Virus record (IMG/VR): IMGVR_UViG_3300020214_001095
Location: 1-30,473 of that record
Reading direction: 5' to 3' (one strand)
Length of the DNA: 30,473 bases
From: a virus
A program made the position numbers and the translations under genes. The notes under the pieces are model-generated. The model did not search any database. It saw only the letters and a program-made list of their open reading frames with translations, and was not told the origin of the DNA. Shown here piece by piece: positions 24,616 to 30,473 of the stretch. Numbering within the stretch: position 1 is the stretch's first letter; each line of letters starts with the position of its first letter.

Positions 24616-25013
24616 GATTCTTTGAATTTTATTGATTTTTTTTCAAGGGAGATATTCCTTTCTTTTAATTTTTTTGAAACATTTTCATATGACTCACCAA
24701 AACGGAAAAATAACCTATCTTCTTCTAAATCAAAATTAGATTTTTCCCACGCCATAGCAATTATACCATCTACAGCATCAATAACACCGAAATAGTCTGA
24801 ATTTTGTATTAATTCAAAAACTATTTCGGTGTCTTTCAGTAGACCAACTTGGTCTATATATTCAATGTTTGGTGATTTTGGTGTGGATGTTGATGATGCG
24901 GGTATGTCAAACCATTCGTCCATGTCTATCTCAGTTGATTCACTAAAAATGAATTCATACTGTTTTTGACCCTTATAATCGGTTCCAATTTCGTTGACAT
25001 ATATAAGTCGCAT
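24612..25013 (-). CDS. Small conserved-looking protein of unknown function
   Basis: A 133-residue acidic protein with a beta-rich start (MRLIYVNEIGTDYKGQKQYE, then FIFSES), a short linker (PASSTSTPKSPN) and a helical C-terminus (LKERNISLEKKSIKF). The N-terminal pattern seems familiar from T4-like marine phage virion genes, but I cannot name a family. It sits between two probable internal head proteins, with a 4-base overlap downstream and a 1-base gap upstream, so it is part of the same translation unit. Confidence 0.65.
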   Translation of the reverse strand: MRLIYVNEIGTDYKGQKQYEFIFSESTEIDMDEWFDIPASSTSTPKSPNIEYIDQVGLLKDTEIVFELIQNSDYFGVIDAVDGIIAMAWEKSNFDLEEDRLFFRFGESYENVSKKLKERNISLEKKSIKFKES

Positions 25014-25014
25014 T

Positions 25015-26076
25015 TTACTTAAAGTATTTACCTAAAGTATTAGATATTGTTTTGTTAATTTCTTTTTTGATTTCGTCCAAATCGATTTCCTTAACATCAT
25101 CACCACCTAAATCAGCGTATTTTGATAAATCAATTTCTTCTTCCGTTGACATTGGTGTGTTTATAAAACTTTCCAATTTGTCCATTGCGTGCATTTCACC
25201 TAAATCAGCGTCAGCAGTTGGTTCAGCTGGTGTAGTATCGTCATCAGCAGGAACGTCAGACATATCATCAGATGGTTCGTCAGATAACTCTACATCATCC
25301 TCAATATCCCTATCGAATTTTTTACCAATCTCTTCGATATCATCATCCTCCAACTTATCTAAATCTACTGCCGAAATAACCATGTTAAGGACATATTTGA
25401 TATCGTCACTTTCCATTTTATCTTTTTGGTCTCTTAGTTCTTGTCCTAATTTTCCTGCAAATTTTTGGATTTCAGTCATATAGTCAGATGGTTTACCTGA
25501 TTCATCAGATGGTAAATCATCACCCATTTCGTCCCCTTCAGGTGCCATTGGAGTATTACTTTCGGGAGCCATTGGGACATCACTTTCGGGAGCCATTGGG
25601 ACATCACCACCCATTTCAGGTGATGGTGGTACGTCACCCTCAGGAGCTACGGGAGCTGGCGGAACCTCACCCATTTCTGGTGATGAAACAGGAGCTTCGT
25701 TAGCGGGTTCTGAAGTTGGTTTTTGTTTTAAAACGTACTTAGTTGCTTCATTTAATTCACGTCCAGATAATAACTCTAATCTTTTTAGTGCTTCCGCATA
25801 TGAATTAAATTTATTTTTATTTTTCATGAATAGACCACCGATGTAGTCTAATGAATTTTCGTTTAAACCTTTTTTAACGTAGTATCCATCTTTTTCTCTT
25901 ACAATACCAAATCTGAAACCACTTACGGATTCAGAAAGATATTCAGTTTTAGATACTGGTGATTGGTTAGGGGTAGATGATTTTTTATCATTACCGTAAT
26001 AGGTCAACTCGAGGATACGTCTTAGTTTGTCGTCTCCGTTAAGTTTTTCGCTTCCTAATGGTTTTAAATCTGCCAT
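25015..26076 (-). CDS. Acidic, Pro-rich probable head protein with octapeptide repeats
   Basis: A 353-residue protein. The N-terminal domain (50-110) is folded (GFRFGIVREKDGYYVKKGLN, then SYAEALKRLELLSGRELNE). It ends in ELNE|A (107-111), another match to the gp21 rule, directly before a long Pro/Glu/Met linker with MAPES-type repeats (about 140-180). The second half is very acidic, with a helical segment (EIQKFAGKLGQELRDQKDKM) and a C-terminal helix. The layout of folded N-terminus, cleavage site and acidic tail suggests a prohead core substrate. I do not recognise the family. A TATTTATA element lies 37 bases upstream. Confidence 0.68.
   Translation of the reverse strand: MADLKPLGSEKLNGDDKLRRILELTYYGNDKKSSTPNQSPVSKTEYLSESVSGFRFGIVREKDGYYVKKGLNENSLDYIGGLFMKNKNKFNSYAEALKRLELLSGRELNEATKYVLKQKPTSEPANEAPVSSPEMGEVPPAPVAPEGDVPPSPEMGGDVPMAPESDVPMAPESNTPMAPEGDEMGDDLPSDESGKPSDYMTEIQKFAGKLGQELRDQKDKMESDDIKYVLNMVISAVDLDKLEDDDIEEIGKKFDRDIEDDVELSDEPSDDMSDVPADDDTTPAEPTADADLGEMHAMDKLESFINTPMSTEEEIDLSKYADLGGDDVKEIDLDEIKKEINKTISNTLGKYFK
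25537..25608 (-). repeat. Three tandem 24-base units in the acidic head protein gene
   Basis: Units begin at 25537, 25561 and 25585. The second and third differ only in the last base, while the first has diverged. They encode an eight-residue Pro-Met-Ala-Pro-Glu unit. A variable spacer length is likely between related phages. Confidence 0.85.
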
Positions 26077-26113
26077 TGCTTTAAATGTTGATAATTATAT
26101 TATTCTTGTATCC

Positions 26114-26121
26114 TATAAATA
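26114..26121 (-). promoter_or_regulatory. TATTTATA element before the 353-residue gene
   Basis: Minus strand reads TATTTATA, 37 bases before the ATG, in the 74-base gap after the nucleotidyltransferase gene. It would separate the head-gene transcript from the enzymes upstream. Confidence 0.45.
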
Positions 26122-26150
26122 CATGCATATAGATAAAAAATTTACTGTTT

Positions 26151-26939
26151 CTATTGCGGTAAGGACAATTTTTTATTTCGTATTGAACTTTTGATATTAA
26201 AAAGTTTTTCGATAAATCCATTTCTTCTTAATAATTTGAAGGTTAAATTTTCATAGGAATATTCACCTCCTTTTTCTAATCCTGATTGTCTGAATTTTTT
26301 TAGCTTGTCTTTTAGGGTTTTTATTTCTTTTGAAACATCTCGACCTTTATTGTTTAAATCTTCTAAACGTTCTACTTCTTTTGCGTATTCCTCGGATTTT
26401 TCTAAAATTTTCTTCTCATCGATTTCAAAAGCTGATTCAAATTTTTTAGGTTCAATAACCCAATCATTATTCAAAACCGAGTAAACACCTGTTGCAAAAT
26501 ACTTGTCATCCACGTCTTGAACATACATCTCCACTTCATATCCTTTAATTTTAATATCGGTGGTCTCGTTCCACAATCTTCGTTTTACATCAAAAAATTC
26601 TTGTACGATTTGGTGATAAACAACTAAATCTTTAGACTCTGATTCATCAAATTCGTCATAATCAATTAATATGTGGATATCAACGTCTGAATATTCAGAC
26701 CAATTATAGTTTGCTAATGAACCAATAAAAATAATATCATAGATGAAAAAATTAACCCCAACAAAGTCGATAAATTCTTCTGTTATTTCTAACATTTTTT
26801 TTCGAACTTCTGAATTTAAAACAGATTTACCATTATTAATATCAAAGATATCGTTAGGCAATGAATCCTTTGGAACAAAAGATTTTACAATCTCTTTGTT
26901 CTTTTCCATGTCTTCAATTATTTCGTCAATTACACTCAT
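26151..26939 (-). CDS. Pol-beta-superfamily nucleotidyltransferase
   Basis: Residues 65-95 carry the signature GSLANYNWSEYSDVDIHILI: Gly-Ser, then DxD (Asp-Val-Asp) as metal ligands. A third acidic strand (YEVEMYVQD) follows about 45 residues later. This is a minimal nucleotidyltransferase that would add a nucleotide to protein, RNA or a small molecule. The C-terminal 90 residues are coiled-coil and basic (VSKEIKTLKDKLKKFRQSGL). It is coupled to the KTSC gene by a 4-base overlap. The target is unknown; related phage genes are usually called only nucleotidyltransferases. It could be half of a MNT/HEPN-like pair, but its partner here is not HEPN-like. Confidence 0.85.
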   Translation of the reverse strand: MSVIDEIIEDMEKNKEIVKSFVPKDSLPNDIFDINNGKSVLNSEVRKKMLEITEEFIDFVGVNFFIYDIIFIGSLANYNWSEYSDVDIHILIDYDEFDESESKDLVVYHQIVQEFFDVKRRLWNETTDIKIKGYEVEMYVQDVDDKYFATGVYSVLNNDWVIEPKKFESAFEIDEKKILEKSEEYAKEVERLEDLNNKGRDVSKEIKTLKDKLKKFRQSGLEKGGEYSYENLTFKLLRRNGFIEKLFNIKSSIRNKKLSLPQ

Positions 26940-27181
26940 TTGATTTTTTTATATTTATACGTTCTCGATATATTCGAATTAAAAAATTTACCTTGAGATT
27001 CTGATTTTTTAAAATTTTCAAAAATCTCTAGTGGCACATTTTCATATTCATAAATAGAACCATTATTAAATTCAATCGATAAATGGTTTTCAGATGAATT
27101 ATAAATCGCTCGATTCAGATTTGATGATGAAACCACAACCTCTGTAATGTTACCTTCTGTTTTTTCTAAAATAATTGACAT
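26936..27181 (-). CDS. KTSC-domain protein
   Basis: An 81-residue protein matching the KTSC domain over its full length: VVSSSNLNRAIYNSSENHLS (16-35), then FNNGSIYEYENVPLEIFENF (38-57) and SQGKFFNSNISRTYKYKKI. KTSC occurs alone or fused to lysyl-tRNA synthetase and phage proteins; its function is not established. The gene is first in a two-gene unit with the nucleotidyltransferase, which suggests that they work together. A TATTTATT variant lies at 27210-27217, 28 bases before the start. Confidence 0.85.
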   Translation of the reverse strand: MSIILEKTEGNITEVVVSSSNLNRAIYNSSENHLSIEFNNGSIYEYENVPLEIFENFKKSESQGKFFNSNISRTYKYKKIK

Positions 27182-27228
27182 AATTTTTTTTTTAGATATT
27201 AGTATACATAATAAATATCAAATAAAAA

Positions 27229-27243
27229 ACCCCTTGTAGGGGT
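27229..27243. other. Terminator-like hairpin between divergent operons
   Basis: ACCCC (27229-27233) and GGGGT (27239-27243) pair around a 5-base loop. On the minus strand six Ts follow, so it would stop leftward transcription; on the plus strand a weaker T-rich run follows after GTCA. No gene ends here on either strand, so it may insulate the two divergent operons. The -33 element of the clpC promoter overlaps it. Confidence 0.45.
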
Positions 27244-27264
27244 GTCATTTTTTATTTATGTTTG
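27233..27264 (+). promoter_or_regulatory. Host-type promoter for the clpC-like gene
   Basis: CTTG (27233-27236), 20 bases, then TATGTTTG (27257-27264), an exact TAnnTTTG box with a one-mismatch -33. It gives a leader of roughly 80 bases before the clpC-like ATG. Confidence 0.5.
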
Positions 27265-27338
27265 TGGAAACAGGTATTCCTAAAAACAACTTCTCGGAGT
27301 CAACATTTGTTTTTACGGGATTCTTTTTGTATACTTAA
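27258..27338 (+). CDS. Possible 26-residue leader ORF before the clpC-like gene
   Basis: ATG at 27258 to TAA at 27336-27338 encodes 26 residues ending in a hydrophobic tail (STFVFTGFFLYT). It ends 15 bases before the clpC-like start. If transcription starts from the 27257-27264 box, the ATG lies upstream of the start site and the ORF would not be translated, so the two calls compete. It may be a gene remnant or chance. Confidence 0.2.
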   Translation: MFVETGIPKNNFSESTFVFTGFFLYT

Positions 27339-27353
27339 AGAAAATTATTTCGT

Positions 27354-29372
27354 ATGTCAGTAGATTTTTTCGAAGAAGGAAACACAACCAACCCAAAGAA
27401 AACAAGAAAGGGTTCAACCACCCCTATCCTTGATAACTTTTCAAGGGATTTAAACAAAATGGTAGAAGAGGGTAAAATTGACCCAATAATTGGGAGAGAT
27501 GGTGAGGTTAAAAGAATTGCACAGATATTATCTAGAAAAAAGAAAAACAACGTAGTGATAATTGGTGACGCGGGTGTGGGTAAATCGGCTTTAGTTGAGA
27601 AACTCGCTCAGATGATTGTAAAAGGAGATTGTCCATCAAATCTTTTAGACAAACGAGTTGTATCATTAGATTTAACATCTTTGGTGGCTGGTACAAAATA
27701 CAGAGGTCAGTTTGAAGAACGTATTAAAGCAGTTCTAAACGAAATACAGAATGAACCTAATGTAATTGTGTTTATTGATGAAATACACACAATGGTTGGT
27801 GCTGGCAACGCTAGCGGGTCAATGGACGCCGCTAATATTATGAAACCCGCATTAGCTCGAGGAGAAATTCAATGTATTGGGGCGACAACATTTGATGAAT
27901 TTAAAAAACACATCGAGAAAGATGGTGCATTAGTTAGAAGATTTCAAAAAATAATTTTGAAAGAACCAAGTAAGGAAGAAACAGTTCAAATTTTAAAAAA
28001 TTTAAAAGATTCATATCAAAATTTTCACAAAGTATTTTATGAACCGGAGGTTTTTGAAACTATCGTGAATTTGTCATCAAGATTTATCACAGACCGTCAG
28101 TTTCCCGATAAAGCAATTGACGTGATGGATGAATTGGGTTCAGAAAAAAAAATAAATACCAAAATTCCTGAGATTATTGAAAAACTAAAAAAGGAATCTG
28201 ATGATTTAAAAAATAGGAAGATAGAAGTTGTAAAAAGTCAAAACTATGAACAAGCGGCTAAATTAAGAGATGAAGAAAGAAAATTACTGAGTAAATTAAA
28301 TGATGAAAAAAAGAAGTGGTTAGACAAACAAAAAGACAATAAAACACCCGTAACGGTTGCAGATGTATATGAAATGATTTCACAAATTACAGGTGTACCT
28401 CTCTCTAAGATTGATGATACAGAGACCGCAAATCTTTTGAACTTAGAAGAAAAATTAAAATCTAAAGTAATTGGTCAAGACGAGGCTATTTCAATAATTT
28501 CCAAATCAATTAGAAGAAATAGGGTTGGTATTAAAGATACAAATAAACCAATAGGTTCTTTTATATTTTTAGGTTCAACTGGTGTTGGTAAAACATATCT
28601 CGCAAAATCGATTGCTGAACTACTTTTCGGAGACTCCGAAAAAGTAATTCGTGTTGATATGAGTGAATACATGGAAAAACACAACGTGGCAAAATTAATT
28701 GGTTCACCTCCAGGTTATGTTGGTTATGATGAAGGAGGCCAACTTACTGAGAAGATTAAAAATAATCCATTTTCTGTGGTATTGTTCGATGAGGTTGAAA
28801 AAGCACACAAAGACGTTTTCAATATCTTACTTCAAATTTTGGATGAAGGACATTTAACCGATTCGTTTGGAAGAAAAGTAAACTTTACAAACACTATAGT
28901 AATCATGACATCCAATATTGGTGCAAAAAAAGTATCTGAATTTGGTAAGGGTGTTGGTTTTAGTTCATCATCTTCAGAATCACAAAACTTTGAGGTTAAA
29001 AAATCAATCGTTCAAAAATCATTAAAACAACACTTTAACCCTGAGTTTTTGAATCGAGTAGACGACATAATCAGTTTTAATTCGTTAGATAAAGATGTAA
29101 TTAAAAAGATTATTGAAATTGAATTAAATAAGTTGTCTGTTAGATTAAAAGAAAAAAATTATAAAGTTTCTTTTGATAAGACAATTGTGGAGAGAATATC
29201 GGAACTTAATATTCAAGAAGATTTTGGTGCAAGACCAGTTAAAAGAATCATCCAAAATATGTGTGAAGATTATTTAAGTGATTCAATCTTAAAAGGCGAA
29301 ATTAAGGAGAATGATTCCATTAATTTAAAATTTAAAGACGGTGAAATAAAAATTTTTAAAAAAAGGGTGTAA
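27354..29372 (+). CDS. ClpC/ClpA-type AAA+ unfoldase without the N-domain
   Basis: Two AAA+ modules that would unfold proteins and thread them into a protease. D1: Walker A GDAGVGKS (71-78), Walker B VIVFIDE (137-143), pore loop KYRG (115-118) and arginine finger region RRF (195-197). A UVR-like middle segment (YEQAAKLRDEERKLLSKL, 298-315) is of ClpC/ClpB type but short. D2: Walker A GSTGVGKT (407-414), pore loop GYVG (454-457), Walker B VVLFDE (475-480) and sensor 2 GARPVKR. GVGF (533-536) lies where ClpC has its VGF loop for docking ClpP. The usual 150-residue N-domain is replaced by about 20 polar residues. No phage clpP is in the window, so it would use host ClpP. Confidence 0.93.
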   Translation: MSVDFFEEGNTTNPKKTRKGSTTPILDNFSRDLNKMVEEGKIDPIIGRDGEVKRIAQILSRKKKNNVVIIGDAGVGKSALVEKLAQMIVKGDCPSNLLDKRVVSLDLTSLVAGTKYRGQFEERIKAVLNEIQNEPNVIVFIDEIHTMVGAGNASGSMDAANIMKPALARGEIQCIGATTFDEFKKHIEKDGALVRRFQKIILKEPSKEETVQILKNLKDSYQNFHKVFYEPEVFETIVNLSSRFITDRQFPDKAIDVMDELGSEKKINTKIPEIIEKLKKESDDLKNRKIEVVKSQNYEQAAKLRDEERKLLSKLNDEKKKWLDKQKDNKTPVTVADVYEMISQITGVPLSKIDDTETANLLNLEEKLKSKVIGQDEAISIISKSIRRNRVGIKDTNKPIGSFIFLGSTGVGKTYLAKSIAELLFGDSEKVIRVDMSEYMEKHNVAKLIGSPPGYVGYDEGGQLTEKIKNNPFSVVLFDEVEKAHKDVFNILLQILDEGHLTDSFGRKVNFTNTIVIMTSNIGAKKVSEFGKGVGFSSSSSESQNFEVKKSIVQKSLKQHFNPEFLNRVDDIISFNSLDKDVIKKIIEIELNKLSVRLKEKNYKVSFDKTIVERISELNIQEDFGARPVKRIIQNMCEDYLSDSILKGEIKENDSINLKFKDGEIKIFKKRV

Positions 29373-29419
29373 ATATTCATACTTTTTAAAAAAACATATA
29401 TATTTATATTCACACAGGA

Positions 29420-29516
29420 TATCTTTGCCGATTTCCTTTCGTTTTATAGTCTGTGGTGTTGAAACCACAAAATGACCACAAACCCCCGACTCTCTGTTGG
29501 GGGTTTTTATTTTTTT
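29420..29516 (+). ncRNA. Candidate small RNA between the clpC-like and kinase genes
   Basis: A TAnnTTTG box (TATCTTTG, 29420-29427) without a clear -33 precedes a 6-base-pair hairpin (TGTGGT with ACCACA, about 29451-29468) and then a strong terminator ending near 29516. The product would be about 80 nucleotides with two stem-loops and no convincing ORF. It may equally be just the 3' leader and terminator of the clpC-like message. Confidence 0.25.
29480..29516 (+). terminator. Intrinsic terminator after the clpC-like gene
   Basis: AAACCCCC (29480-29487) pairs with GGGGGTTT (29499-29506) around an 11-base loop; a T-rich run (TTTTTATTTTTT) follows. It lies 107 bases after the clpC-like stop and just before the kinase promoter, whose -33 element overlaps the T run. 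Confidence 0.9.
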
Positions 29517-29545
29517 GGTATTCTAAAAATTATTATTTATATTTG
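29514..29545 (+). promoter_or_regulatory. Host-type promoter for the RNA repair operon
   Basis: TTTG (29514-29517), exactly 20 bases, then TATATTTG (29538-29545): a full match to the Bacteroidota promoter consensus. A TATTTATA element (29534-29541) overlaps the -7 box. The predicted start is about 12 bases before the kinase ATG. Confidence 0.65.
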
Positions 29546-29563
29546 CGATAAATCTATTTTACC

Positions 29564-29977
29564 ATGGAATATACAAAAGATTTGATATTAGTTAGGGGTT
29601 TACCCGGCTCGGGTAAATCCACTTTAGGTGAGGTCATTCTTTATACCCCAAATAATCCAATGAAACCATTGTCGGCGGATGATTTCTTTACAGACAAGGA
29701 AGGTAACTACAATTTTGACCCAATAAAATTAAGGGAAGCTCATAACGACTGCCAACAAAGGTGTGCAAATTTGATGATGAATAGCGTCGTAAGAGTTGTT
29801 GTGTCAAATACGTTTACCCAAGAATGGGAAATGGAACCATATTTTGAAATGGCGAAAAGATACGGATATCGAATTCACACTATTGTTGTTGAAAACAGAC
29901 ACGGTGGTGAAAATGTCCACGGAGTACCCTCTGACAAATTAGAGATTATGAAAAATCGTTTTGAAGTAAAACTCTGA
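29564..29977 (+). CDS. 5'-polynucleotide kinase domain protein
   Basis: A 137-residue P-loop kinase of the T4 Pnk/N4BP2L family that phosphorylates 5'-OH ends of RNA or DNA. Walker A is GLPGSGKST (12-20); LSADDF (36-41) matches the acidic SRDD-type site that activates the hydroxyl in T4 Pnk; VVVSNTFTQEWEMEPYF (78-94) is the conserved strand and lid of N4BP2L-type kinases. T4 Pnk is a 301-residue fusion with a HAD 3'-phosphatase, which is absent here. The following RNA ligase overlaps by 4 bases, so the two form a repair pair, perhaps for host-cleaved tRNA. Confidence 0.88.
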   Translation: MEYTKDLILVRGLPGSGKSTLGEVILYTPNNPMKPLSADDFFTDKEGNYNFDPIKLREAHNDCQQRCANLMMNSVVRVVVSNTFTQEWEMEPYFEMAKRYGYRIHTIVVENRHGGENVHGVPSDKLEIMKNRFEVKL

Positions 29978-30473
29978 TAGTTAGGTTACAAAAATACCAT
30001 GAGGATGGTTTGTTAATAAAACAAACTCACCCCACAAAAGATTTGTGCATATGGAATTATACCCCAAGAGTACAATACGAATCTTTGTGGGACGATATTA
30101 CTATGCAATGTCGTGGACTCGTTACCAATTCAAAAGGCGATGTAATTGCAGAACCGTTTGGTAAGTTCTTTAACTATGAGGAAGTTATTGATAAGGACTT
30201 AATTCCATGGGACAGTGAATATGTTCACATTCAAGATAAAATGGATGGTTCTCTTGGTATTCTATTCTTTTACGATGGGGAATGGATTATGTCAACAAGA
30301 GGTTCATTTACTTCTGAACAGTCTATCCGTGGTTTTGAAATTTTAAAATCAAAATACAATTTAAATAATTTTGTAAAAGAGGTTACATACCTATGTGAAA
30401 TTATTTATCCTGAGAATAGAATTGTTGTAAATTATAATTGTGAAAAAATCACATTCCTTTCTGTAACAACCCC
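29974..30473 (+). CDS. RNA ligase (T4 Rnl1-like), 3' truncated by the window end
   Basis: ATP-dependent ligase that seals 5'-phosphate and 3'-OH RNA ends. The frame is open to the window edge (166 residues). Motif I is KMDGS, with the nucleotidyl Lys at about residue 89. The upstream block (LCIWNYTPRVQYESLWDDIT, then QCRGLV) and the EPFGKFFNYEE segment match the N-terminal part of Rnl1-like ligases; YLCEIIYPENRIVVNY would be motif IIIa/IV region. No ATG exists at the expected start. The reading frame opens after a TGA at 29962-29964, and a CTG at 29974 overlaps the kinase stop as CTGA, like the usual ATGA; an ATA at 29977 is the other option. Confidence 0.88.
   Translation, partial: MIVRLQKYHEDGLLIKQTHPTKDLCIWNYTPRVQYESLWDDITMQCRGLVTNSKGDVIAEPFGKFFNYEEVIDKDLIPWDSEYVHIQDKMDGSLGILFFYDGEWIMSTRGSFTSEQSIRGFEILKSKYNLNNFVKEVTYLCEIIYPENRIVVNYNCEKITFLSVTT

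Noticed and set aside
25052-25483. Plus-strand open frame opposite the acidic head protein gene
   Set aside because: Ser-rich shadow of an Asp/Glu-rich coding strand; no domain and no start signal.
29473-29575. Small plus-strand ORF starting at the ATG at 29473
   Set aside because: It would be translated through the terminator hairpin and its T run and then into the kinase promoter; the predicted peptide is low complexity.
1-30473. tRNA genes, integrase or attachment sites
   Set aside because: Looked for cloverleaf-like and T-loop-like sequences in the gaps and for recombinase motifs in the proteins; none was convincing by eye. A tRNA scan would be decisive.

Overview
This window is part of a tailed-phage genome of the T4-like (myovirus) superfamily. 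The hallmark is a compact head and packaging block on the minus strand: large terminase gp17, portal gp20, two small unassigned genes, prohead protease gp21, scaffold gp22 and major capsid protein gp23, in the T4 order. Other T4-type traits are a gp55-like late sigma factor, a baseplate protein with a gp5-like OB fold, PhoH, dUTPase, dCMP deaminase, and a polynucleotide kinase followed by an RNA ligase. The host is probably a member of the Bacteroidota, perhaps an aquatic flavobacterium. Three things point there: a phage bS21 ribosomal protein of Bacteroidota type with Tyr54 conserved, promoters fitting TTTG-N19/20-TAnnTTTG, and AT-rich DNA with almost no Shine-Dalgarno sequences before genes. 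The host call is inference.

Layout. (1) 1-5446, plus strand: an incomplete gene, an HD-fold protein without its metal ligands, dut, phoH, a HAD-like protein lacking the usual nucleophile, a small unknown, two glycosyltransferases and the sigma factor. (2) 5468-12429, plus strand: probable baseplate/virion genes, ending in two modular proteins with Cys-rich basic domains. (3) 12430-13220, minus strand: dCMP deaminase and a SAP-like protein. (4) 13297-17645, minus strand: gp23, gp22, gp21 and an unknown, with a strong terminator after gp23. (5) 17743-17943, plus strand: rpsU alone inside the minus-strand block. (6) 17935-27181, minus strand: an unknown, gp20, gp17, four probable virion genes, a nucleotidyltransferase and a KTSC protein. 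(7) 27354-end, plus strand: a ClpC-like unfoldase, a terminator or small-RNA region, and the kinase-ligase RNA repair pair, cut by the window end.

How it may work together. Two promoter classes seem to be present. Host-like TAnnTTTG boxes precede the deaminase, RNA-repair and Clp genes. A TATTTATA element, nearly always in the same orientation relative to the gene, lies just upstream of many structural genes and could be the target of the gp55-like factor. Several virion proteins carry an L/I-x-E|A site like those cut by T4 gp21, placed just before small basic domains. This suggests that a set of internal head peptides is released and kept in the capsid. The bS21 and ClpC-like proteins suggest takeover of host translation and proteolysis.

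No gene-free stretch exceeds 300 bases. I saw no tRNA, CRISPR array, insertion sequence or integrase.
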